Of a stretch of DNA of 64,000 nt, positions 46,090 to 52,901 are shown one piece after another (position 1 is the stretch's first letter; every line of letters begins with the position of its first letter). The notes under the pieces are model-generated. The model saw nothing but the letters and a program-made list of their open reading frames with translations, did no database searches and was not told the DNA's origin. Made by a program: the position numbers and the translations under genes. Source of the stretch: Minicystis rosea (lineage in GTDB: Bacteria; Myxococcota_A; Polyangia; Polyangiales; Polyangiaceae); the NCBI GenBank assembly GCA_001931535.1, contig CP016211.1, positions 9,904,377 to 9,968,376 of the forward strand. Direction: 5' to 3'.

Positions 46090-47474
46090 CGCCGCCGCAC
46101 CGCCGCGTGGGGATCTTGAGCCGCGTGATCATCCACGGCTTCGCGCTCCTCGTGCTGATGGCCGTCTTCATCGTGCTCGGCTTCCGCTTGCTGGTGGAGC
46201 CGGCCATGCGCGGCAACCGCGACACGTTCCCGCTGTGGCTCGCGCAGCACGCCGCCGTCTCCCTCGACGATCCGACCGCGCTCGCGCGCGAGCTCGCGGA
46301 CACGCGCACGCAGACCGGCACGGAGATCTCGGTCTACGATCGCTCGGACACCCTCGTCGCCTCCAACACCTCGCCGCCGCTCGTCGCGACCCGACGCGCG
46401 CTGGATGCAGCGAGCAACGGGGAGCGGGCGGTGCCCTCGGAGCCCGACGTGCTCGTCGCGCGCCTCGACCATCGCGGCGCGCCGTTCGGCTACGCCGTCA
46501 TGCGGCACCACTTTCCGGCGTTCCCGAGGACCCGCGTGCTCCTCGTCCTCGGCGCCTGCCTCGTGCTCGCCGCCATCGCCTCGGTGCCGCTCTCACGCTC
46601 GCTCGTGCGCCCCATCCTCGCGCTCGAGCGAGCGACGCACCGCCTCGGCGGCGGCGATCTGAGCACGCGCGTCGCGCTCCAACGGACCGACGAGATCGGC
46701 GATCTCGCGCGCGCCTTCGACGAGATGGCCGCGCGGATCGCCTCGTTCGTGCGCGCCGAGAAGGAGCTGCTCGCCAACGTCTCGCACGAGCTGCGCACGC
46801 CGCTCTCGCGCATCCGCGTCGTGCTGGAGCTGGCCAGCGAAGGCGACCCGGCCCGCGTGCAGCGTTACCTCACCGAGATCGCCCACGATCTCGCCGAGCT
46901 CGATCGCCTCGTGGAGGACGTGCTCACCGCGGCCAAGCTCGATCTCGCCGAAGGGAAGGTCGGCGCCGGAAGCGTGCCCATGCGCTTCGACGACGTGGCC
47001 CTCGACGCCCTCGTCGAGCGCTCGCGCGCCCGCTTCGGCAGCCTCTATCCCGATCGCGCCCTCACGGTGCGAATCTCCCGGCCTCTGCCCATCGTGCGCT
47101 GCGATCAAGTGATGATGCGGCGCGCGCTCGACAACCTGCTCGACAACGCCGTGAAGCACGCGCCCGCGCCGGCGGGCGTGGAGATCGTGGCCGCGCCCGA
47201 GGGGGATGGGCTCGACATCGAGGTGCGCGACGACGGCCCCGGCATGGCGCCGCACGTGGCCGAGCGCGCCTTCGAGCCCTTTTATCGCGGCGACGCCAGC
47301 CGCGATCGCCGCACGGGCGGCGTCGGTCTCGGCCTCTCGCTGGTGCGTCGCATCGTGGAAGCGCACGGCGGCCGCGTGAGCCTCTCCACCGCTCCCGACC
47401 AGGGAACTGCCATTCTCGTGCACCTTCCAAGCGTGGATCCATCACGCCACGCACCCATGAGCACGCATTCCTGA
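46086..47474 (+). CDS. Sensor histidine kinase of the OmpR-type pair
   Basis: 462 aa from a GTG at 46086. Two membrane segments (~14-36 and ~154-176) around a short periplasmic sensor; HAMP (PILALERATHRLGGGDLSTRV); His box LLANVSHELRTPLSRIRV; ATPase domain with NLLDNAVKHAP, DDGPGM and GGVGLGLSLVRRIV. Similar in layout to CpxA/RstB-type kinases. Envelope stress or a pump substrate are plausible signals; inference. Confidence 0.94.
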   Translation: MTPPHRRVGILSRVIIHGFALLVLMAVFIVLGFRLLVEPAMRGNRDTFPLWLAQHAAVSLDDPTALARELADTRTQTGTEISVYDRSDTLVASNTSPPLVATRRALDAASNGERAVPSEPDVLVARLDHRGAPFGYAVMRHHFPAFPRTRVLLVLGACLVLAAIASVPLSRSLVRPILALERATHRLGGGDLSTRVALQRTDEIGDLARAFDEMAARIASFVRAEKELLANVSHELRTPLSRIRVVLELASEGDPARVQRYLTEIAHDLAELDRLVEDVLTAAKLDLAEGKVGAGSVPMRFDDVALDALVERSRARFGSLYPDRALTVRISRPLPIVRCDQVMMRRALDNLLDNAVKHAPAPAGVEIVAAPEGDGLDIEVRDDGPGMAPHVAERAFEPFYRGDASRDRRTGGVGLGLSLVRRIVEAHGGRVSLSTAPDQGTAILVHLPSVDPSRHAPMSTHS

Positions 47475-47477
47475 CCG

Positions 47478-47497
47478 CGCTGAAACAATCGGCAATA
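47478..47497 (+). promoter_or_regulatory. Second copy of the candidate regulator site
   Basis: CGCTGAAACAATCGGCAATA, differing at two positions from the minus-strand site at 45326-45349. It starts 4 nt past the histidine kinase stop. Confidence 0.4.
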
Positions 47498-47796
47498 CGC
47501 GGGTCACCTCGCGCCAACATGGCTATCCTAACCTGCTCTTCGCGGTTCGAACCGACCCGCCTCGATGACAAGGAGGTGCCCCGAGCAGCGAAGTCGGGTG
47601 AGGAGGGCGTGGACGCGCCCGGCACCGCCAACAGCGAACGGCGTGCACTGCACAAGGGTCTTCCCCCAGGGCGCAAGCCGCGCCCTCCTCGTCCGCCTAC
47701 CGAGGGATCTCGGGCATTCGTCGAACGGCCCCCGATGAGGGCCTGAGCGAGCTCGATCGCAATCGTCGCTGGGCTGTCGTTCCGATGTGGAAACAC

Positions 47797-47820
47797 GATG
47801 TCGCCCGCGCGGGCGACATC
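47797..47820. repeat. 24-bp perfect palindrome
   Basis: GATGTCGCCCGC directly followed by its reverse complement. Lies in the 456-nt gap (47475-47930) between the convergent histidine kinase and STAS-like genes, where I see no gene. Could form a hairpin terminator or be a dimer-protein site. Confidence 0.6.
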
Positions 47821-47930
47821 GCATCTCTCATCCCATCCTTCACGCGGTGGCGCGGAGACGATACACCATCGCTCGGGTCACCGACCCGTGGGCCGGAGCG
47901 GCGACATCATGGCGCTCTCCACGGCTCCTT

Positions 47931-48407
47931 TCACCGTATTCGCAGGCGGCGGCGACGGCGGGGCGTCATGAGGTTTGCTCTCGGCCTTGGGGGAGCGGGA
48001 TCTTCGCAGAGGAACGCACCGAGGCGGGCGCGCTCGCGCGGCGTGAGCACGGCATCGAGCCATTTGGCGAGCTCCGCGGCGGAGCGGAAGGCACGCCTGC
48101 GATCGTGCGGCGCCGCGCGGAGCAGCCGCGCCGCTTGCATCTCGACGATGGCGTTGTCCGCCGGCACGAGGAGGGCCTCGCGCTCGAAGCGCCGCTCGCC
48201 CACGCGCATGCGCTCCACGACCAGCGCGGAGCTCAGCGGATCGAGCACCGCCGCTCCGCGGAGGTCCATGCAGATCACCGGTGGAACGCGGAGCCCATTG
48301 AGCTGTTTGCGCATGGACTCGTCCAGCTCGTCGAACTCCCCGCGTCGCGAAGGCGCGGAGAAACGGATCTCGAACAGGCGGCCAGCGACCCTCTCGACCG
48401 AGACCAT
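47931..48407 (-). CDS. STAS-like protein, paralogue 1
   Basis: 158 aa from the ATG at 48407 (AGGAG 5-9 nt upstream); the frame before that is not conserved in paralogue 2. Core EIRFSAPSRRGEFDELDESMRKQL, VICMDLRGAAVLDPLSSALVVERMRVG, EREALLVPADNAIVEMQAARLLRAA, RRAFRSAAELAKWLDAVL: alternating strands and helices like STAS domains of anti-anti-sigma factors. There is no obvious phosphorylatable Ser in the usual position (VLDPLSS). Arg-rich C-terminal tail. About 84% identical by eye to paralogue 2, which lies 317 nt upstream on the same strand. Confidence 0.7.
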   Translation of the reverse strand: MVSVERVAGRLFEIRFSAPSRRGEFDELDESMRKQLNGLRVPPVICMDLRGAAVLDPLSSALVVERMRVGERRFEREALLVPADNAIVEMQAARLLRAAPHDRRRAFRSAAELAKWLDAVLTPRERARLGAFLCEDPAPPRPRANLMTPRRRRRLRIR

Positions 48408-48480
48408 CTCGTCTCCTGTCCCGGCAGCACCACGAGCCACCGAAGCAGGATCGACCTTGCCATCAACCTATGTTGGCGAT

Positions 48481-48504
48481 GTTGCTCGAATGTGAAGCAT
48501 TGTT
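48481..48504. repeat. Conserved 24-bp upstream element, copy 1
   Basis: GTTGCTCGAATGTGAAGCAT followed by TGTT, starting 74 nt upstream of the paralogue 1 ATG. Twin at 49367-49390 with one base change, 73 nt before paralogue 2. The DNA between the element and the start codon is less similar, so the element itself is probably functional (promoter or operator). Confidence 0.6.
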
Positions 48505-48724
48505 TCGGCGGAGCCCCCCAGCGCGAGCGTCGTTGTCGTGGGAGCCATGGATAGGCGACGAGAGATCTCGCCGCAAACGGCGCCCGATCGAGAGCGCCTC
48601 TCGAAACGCATGTGAGCCCATGCCAGCGACGGCGAGGTCGCGATCAGGAAGGCTCGGCCTGCACGTCGAGCTGCATCGGACGATGTCGTCTTCGGCAACG
48701 TGATGACGCGTCGCCGGCGTTTCG

Positions 48725-49294
48725 TCATCGGCCCGCGGTGCGGAGCAGCCGCGCTGCCGGGGGCTTCACCACCGAGACGTTGGCCTCTTCTCGCGCGCCC
48801 TCCACGCGCGGAGACGGCGACGCCCGCCGGAGCGGAGGAGACGGCTCGACATCATGGGTGCTACCATGGTGTTTGGGAAGAGGGCGCACGGCGCAGAGGA
48901 ACGCGATGAGGCGCGCTCGCTCACGCGCGGTGAGCACATCGTCGAGCCATGTCGCGAGCTCCGCTGCGGAGCGGAAGGCTCGCCTGTTCTCGAGCGGCGC
49001 TGCGCGGAGGAGCCGCTCCGTTTGCATCTCGACGATCGCGTTGTCCGCGGGCAGGAGGAGCGCCTCCCGCTCGAAGCGCCGCTCGCCCACGCGCATGCGC
49101 TCGATGACGAGCGCGGTGCTCAGCGGATCGAGCACCGACGCTCCGCGGAGGTCCATGCAGATCACCGGCAGCGCGTGGAGATCGGCGAGGTGCTTGCGCA
49201 TGGCCTCGTCCAGCTCGTCGAACTCTCCGCGCCGAGCCGGCGCAGAGAAGCGGATCTCGAACAGACGACCAGTGACCCTTTCGACTGAGACCAT
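48725..49294 (-). CDS. STAS-like protein, paralogue 2
   Basis: 189 aa from the ATG at 49294, with the same ribosome-binding context (ACAGGAGACGA) as paralogue 1. The first ~137 residues follow paralogue 1 with scattered conservative changes. The C-terminal tail is different (STHDVEPSPPLRRASPSPRVEG), Pro/Arg-rich and probably unstructured. Gene duplication is clear; the two proteins may antagonise or bind the same partner. No anti-sigma kinase is nearby. Confidence 0.7.
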   Translation of the reverse strand: MVSVERVTGRLFEIRFSAPARRGEFDELDEAMRKHLADLHALPVICMDLRGASVLDPLSTALVIERMRVGERRFEREALLLPADNAIVEMQTERLLRAAPLENRRAFRSAAELATWLDDVLTARERARLIAFLCAVRPLPKHHGSTHDVEPSPPLRRASPSPRVEGAREEANVSVVKPPAARLLRTAGR

Positions 49295-49366
49295 TTCGTC
49301 TCCTGTCTCGGCGGCGCCACGGGCCGCCGATTCACGATCAAATTGGCACCACGCTGTATGGGGCGT

Positions 49367-49390
49367 GTTGCTCGAATATGAAGCATTGTT
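49367..49390. repeat. Conserved 24-bp upstream element, copy 2
   Basis: GTTGCTCGAATATGAAGCAT followed by TGTT, 73 nt before the ATG of paralogue 2. See copy 1 at 48481-48504. Confidence 0.6.
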
Positions 49391-49562
49391 ACGACGACGC
49401 CATTCGAGAAGCGGCTGGCTCGCTCGATTGCGCTCCTCTGACACACAACACGGCGGCGCGCCGGTCACCATTGCGAGCGACGAAGCTTTCGTGTCCACCT
49501 GCGGACCATCGAATGCGGGCAAACGAGCCCGATCACGAGCCTCGCCCAGCACGTCGGCCATG

Positions 49563-49770
49563 GGTCAGCGGCGAGCAGGACACTCCTGCTCCGAGACATC
49601 TCGAGAGGAGCGCGGCACACGAAGAATGAATGACGAACGTCAACCACCCGTAAAATGGTTATGGGGCAGCAGCGCGCAGGACACTCCTGCTCCGAGACAC
49701 ATCTCGAGAGGAACGCAGCTCATAGGAAATGAGATGGCGAACGTCAACACCGGCGAAATGGCCACGGGGC
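49563..49770. repeat. Tandem ~101-bp repeat with internal palindrome
   Basis: Two copies, ~49563-49660 and ~49662-49770, share (G/C)AGGACACTCCTGCTCCGAGAC, ATCTCGAGAGGA, then TGACGAACGTCAAC or GGCGAACGTCAAC and CGGGGCAG-type ends. Each has a palindrome: 49574-49590 (AGCAGGA-CAC-TCCTGCT) and 49676-49690. Minus-strand reading shows a promoter-like TTGACG-N17-TATGAG in the right copy. The area 49295-49803 has no gene; it lies upstream of paralogue 2 and downstream of the lipoprotein at 49804. Confidence 0.75.
49718..49746 (-). promoter_or_regulatory. Promoter-like sequence in the right repeat copy
   Basis: On the minus strand TTGACG (49741-49746), 17-nt spacer, TATGAG (49718-49723). The left copy keeps the TTGACG at the same place, but its -10 is poor (GTGTGC). 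If active it would transcribe towards the STAS-like paralogues. Confidence 0.45.
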
Positions 49771-49803
49771 AGGCACGCTTGCTCCAGCCGGCGAGCGAAC
49801 GCT

Positions 49804-50247
49804 CTAAGGGACCTGGCCGCAGGCCACGACCGTGGTGACGTCGGTCGAGCTGTGGATGTCGATGTAGTATTTGCCGCCGGTGAGCGAGGCGAGATCGTAG
49901 GCGATCGTGGTGATGCTGGCGCGCGCTTGCACGTTGTTGAGGATGGCGAAGACATCTCCGTCGCTCCCGCAGACACCCGTGCGCATCACGGCGGATTGAG
50001 CGCCGGTGTCGTCCCCACCGGCGGTGGTGATGGCCACTTGCGTGGTGCCGCTTCCGGTGTCGGTGAGCGTCACCGTGCCGGTCTCGGTCGAGGGAGGAAC
50101 GGCGTCGAGCGTGGCTGTCTCCGCGGTGTCCGAGCTGCTGTCGTCGAACAGGCTGCATCCGGCGAGGGCCACACCGATGCTCCCCACGCCCAGCGCGCGC
50201 ATGGCCCACCCCAGGCTGCTCACGAACGATCTCGATGAAAACCGCAT
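49804..50247 (-). CDS. Small lipoprotein
   Basis: 147 aa from the ATG at 50247 (AAGGAG 7 nt upstream). Long signal peptide ending in the lipobox VALAGC (Cys31), then an acidic Thr/Ser/Asp-rich linker (SSSDTAETATLDAVPPSTETGTVTLTDTG) and a beta-rich domain of ~75 residues with two Cys (GVCGSDGDVFAI; VVACGQ) that could form a disulfide. Family not recognised. Confidence 0.7.
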   Translation of the reverse strand: MRFSSRSFVSSLGWAMRALGVGSIGVALAGCSLFDDSSSDTAETATLDAVPPSTETGTVTLTDTGSGTTQVAITTAGGDDTGAQSAVMRTGVCGSDGDVFAILNNVQARASITTIAYDLASLTGGKYYIDIHSSTDVTTVVACGQVP

Positions 50248-50374
50248 GCAGGGCTCCTTGTCGTGCTCCGTGGAACGCCGGAGACGGCGCGTGGACGAAG
50301 GGCCGAAGCCCGCACCACGCAGCAGAGGTACGATGCGATTGTTGCCCGCCTGCAACGCGCATGTTGCCGATTGT

Positions 50375-50500
50375 TAGCAGGACGGCGATAAACGGCTTCG
50401 CGCCCCGAATCGTCGGTCGCGCTCCCTCAAAATCGCCGAGGATTCCTCGGTCGCGCTCCCTCGCTTCGGGGCGCTCGCGACGTTTTTCACCGTCCTGCTA
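50375..50500. mobile_element. 126-bp TA-bounded palindromic (MITE-like) element
   Basis: The ends are perfect 11-bp inverted repeats TAGCAGGACGG (50375-50385) and CCGTCCTGCTA (50490-50500). Pairing extends inwards with few mismatches (GCGATAAACG against CGTTTTTCAC; CGCCCCGAA against TTCGGGGCG) to a central hairpin CCGAGGA-T-TCCTCGG, and two copies of TCGGTCGCGCTCCCTC lie inside. No coding capacity. Both ends carry TA, as in IS630/mariner-type insertions that duplicate TA. Lies between the lipoprotein and esterase genes. Confidence 0.65.
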
Positions 50501-50533
50501 CCCCCGCTGCGGACCGCACAGCAGCCTCGTCGG

Positions 50534-51415
50534 TCACATCTCCGCACGAGGGGCGTCGTCCGCCGCCAGCGCGAGGAAGGCATTCATCTGGGTGATGGCC
50601 GAGACCCCGATGGAGCAGGGGAAATAGTGAAAACCATGTTTGCCGCCCGGATAGACGGAGAGCGCCGCCTCGTTGCCGGCCGCGATCCAGCGAGCGTGCA
50701 TGAAGAGCGTGTCGTCGAGCAGGGGATCGAGCGTGCCTACCGTGAAGAGCGCGGGCGGCAGGTCGTGGAGATTGGCATGGAGCGGTGACACGTCCGGCTC
50801 GCGCGGGTCGCCGTGGTCCCCGAGGAATGCGCCGATGAACTTCACCATGTCGATGGTGCGGAGGAACGCCGGCGCATCCCCGGCGGCGCGCGCGCTCGGC
50901 GTCATGCCGAGATCGAAGACCCCGAACACCAGATTCGCGCAGCGGAAGCCTCGATATCCATGCTTGTCGCGCAGGCGCAGCAACGTCACCACCGAGAGGT
51001 GCGCGCCCGCCGACTCGCCGCCGATGGCGAACGCCTCGGTGCCCAGCTCGGCGCGCGCGTTCTCCACGAGCCACAAGGCCGCGGCCTCGCAATCGTCCGG
51101 CGCGGCCGGATACGGGTTCTCCGGCGCGCGCCGATAATCGATGCTCACGCACGCGAGCCCCGTGTCCTCCACGATCTTTTCGAGCCGCGGATCCTGCAAA
51201 TCGGCTGCGCCGAGCACCCAACCTCCACCATGCATGTGCAGGTAGACGCCGCGCGGCTGCTGGGGCGCGAGGATGCGGAGGGAGACCTTGCCGGCTTTGC
51301 CCGGGATCTGGAGGGTCCGCGCCAACGTCGATTGAACGGCCACCGGAAACGGGCTCTCCCCTCCGCCCTGCAAAGCCCGCGCGGCCGGCGCGCCGATGGT
51401 CCACCAATCGGGCAT
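50534..51415 (-). CDS. Alpha/beta hydrolase, HSL-type esterase
   Basis: 293 aa from the ATG at 51415. HSL family motifs: HMHGGGWVLG (oxyanion hole) and GGESAGAH (nucleophile elbow); Asp in TLDPLLDD and His in GGKHGFHYF. The codons before the ATG (about 35, reading LDPELFRPNAVSAETRELNDTIARAFTG) look like the normal N-terminus of such esterases, but I find no ATG, GTG or TTG in frame. So the true start may be unconventional, or an upstream frameshift may exist. Hydrolyses a carboxyl ester; substrate unknown. Confidence 0.85.
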   Translation of the reverse strand: MPDWWTIGAPAARALQGGGESPFPVAVQSTLARTLQIPGKAGKVSLRILAPQQPRGVYLHMHGGGWVLGAADLQDPRLEKIVEDTGLACVSIDYRRAPENPYPAAPDDCEAAALWLVENARAELGTEAFAIGGESAGAHLSVVTLLRLRDKHGYRGFRCANLVFGVFDLGMTPSARAAGDAPAFLRTIDMVKFIGAFLGDHGDPREPDVSPLHANLHDLPPALFTVGTLDPLLDDTLFMHARWIAAGNEAALSVYPGGKHGFHYFPCSIGVSAITQMNAFLALAADDAPRAEM

Positions 51416-51677
51416 ACCGGTGAAGGCGCGCGCGATGGTGTCGTTGAGCTCCCTCGTCTCCGCAGAGACGGCATTGGGCCGGAAGAGCTCCGGATCGAGG
51501 GTCGAGGGGGAAGCACGATGGACGGGCTCCCCCGCCCGAGAGGCGTTTGGGTGACACCGCTCGACGGAGGAAGGGTTTGCTCGGCGGCGCGAAGAGGGTT
51601 TGCACGTGCCATGTCGGCCTCCCGTCGGCGCCGTCCGTCGCGAAGCACGGTGACGCCCGCGGGAGCGCGTGCAAGCC

Positions 51678-52076
51678 CTAAGCCCTGCGCCGGACCTTCA
51701 CCACCTCGTCGATCAGCTTGTCCATGGCCCCCTCCGGCCTCTCGCACAGGCCCGTATGCGGGGGCGATGTTTGGATGATCGTGCTCCGCGTGGCCACGAG
51801 CCACGACCACCGCTCGGGCAAAGGCAGTTGCCCGATTGGACCGCTTCGAGGGCCGCCTTCACAGAGGAGGGGAATGACGTCGAGGTGGCGGCGAATGGTT
51901 TCCACGTCGGCGTCGGGCGCGAGCGCGCGGAGGCGTGCTTCGTCGAATGCGATGCGGGCGGCGAGGAACTCGTGATCGCGGCAATGGACGATCACCCCGA
52001 CGTTGATGAACTCCTCGCGCTCGACGTGGGGCACGACGCGCACGATGGCGTAGTCAAACGAGCTCTGCGCGCGCAC
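51678..52076 (-). CDS. DUF3037 protein
   Basis: 132 aa from a GTG at 52076, 23 nt inside the end of the HipA-like gene. FDYAIVRVVPHVEREEFINVGVIVHC is the characteristic DUF3037 N-terminus. From what I know of the family it is regularly encoded next to HipA-like kinases, as here. It may be a partner or substrate; function unknown. Confidence 0.85.
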   Translation of the reverse strand: MRAQSSFDYAIVRVVPHVEREEFINVGVIVHCRDHEFLAARIAFDEARLRALAPDADVETIRRHLDVIPLLCEGGPRSGPIGQLPLPERWSWLVATRSTIIQTSPPHTGLCERPEGAMDKLIDEVVKVRRRA

Positions 52077-52842
52077 GCTTGGCCTCCTCCAGGATGATGG
52101 GCAGTTTCGCGAGACGCGCTTCGAGCCAATCCACGTAGGCTTGGCTGTGCTCGTGCTCGTCGGCGAAGCCGTCGCGGTGGCTCATCCAGCTCGCCGGGAT
52201 CTGCGCGGCGACGCGCTCGAAGAGGGCCTTGTCGAAGGTCGCGCGGAGATGCGCCGCGGCCGCGTCGAGCGCGCCGGCGAAGGGCAGGAGCACGTGTTGG
52301 CGCACCTCGACGAACGGATCGTCGCTGCCCTCGAGGCGGTCCTGCGCGCGCCAACCATGGTGGAAGTAGAGCGAGGCGCCGTGATCGATGAGCCAGAGAC
52401 GAGCATGCCAGTGGAGCAGGTTGGGATTGCGCGGCGTGCGATCGACGTTGACGACGAAGGCATCGAAGAGCACGGCGCGCGACGCGGTCTCGGCGTCGGG
52501 CGCGGGGCCGGCGACGGGATCGAAGGTGATGCTCCCAGGCAGGTAATCGAGGCCCAGGTTGAGGCCGGCGCTGGCCTCGAGCGGAGCGCAGATCTCCGGA
52601 TCCGGCTCGGCCCGGCCGAAGGCGGCGTCGAGCTCGACGAAAGCGAGCTCGGGCACACCGAGCCCAGCCGCGCGCGCCAGCTCACCGGAGACGAGCTCGG
52701 CGATCAGTGCCTTGGCGCCTTGACCAGCGCCGCGCAGCTTCACCACGTAGAGACCATCGTCGTCGGCTTCCACGAGGGCGGGCACGGAGCCTCCCTCGCG
52801 GAATGGAGCGACGTAACGAACGGCTTGAACGGTTCGGACCAT
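52054..52842 (-). CDS. HipA-like kinase (HipA_2 family)
   Basis: 262 aa from the ATG at 52842 (a second ATG at 52863 is possible). VRYVAPFREGGSVPALVEADDDGLYVVKLRGAGQG (Lys35 as nucleotide Lys), helix ELVSGELARAAGLGVPELAFVEL, catalytic loop LFDAFVVNVDRTPRNPNLL (126-143) and metal site LWLIDHGASLYF (Asp153). All key residues appear present, so kinase activity is plausible. Next gene is its usual partner DUF3037. The substrate is unknown; classical HipA phosphorylates GltX. Confidence 0.87.
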   Translation of the reverse strand: MVRTVQAVRYVAPFREGGSVPALVEADDDGLYVVKLRGAGQGAKALIAELVSGELARAAGLGVPELAFVELDAAFGRAEPDPEICAPLEASAGLNLGLDYLPGSITFDPVAGPAPDAETASRAVLFDAFVVNVDRTPRNPNLLHWHARLWLIDHGASLYFHHGWRAQDRLEGSDDPFVEVRQHVLLPFAGALDAAAAHLRATFDKALFERVAAQIPASWMSHRDGFADEHEHSQAYVDWLEARLAKLPIILEEAKRARAELV

Positions 52843-52901
52843 GGGGCGGCTCAGTGTACGCATGCGCGGCCCACGAGCCACCTCGGCGTGACGACCATCG
52901 A

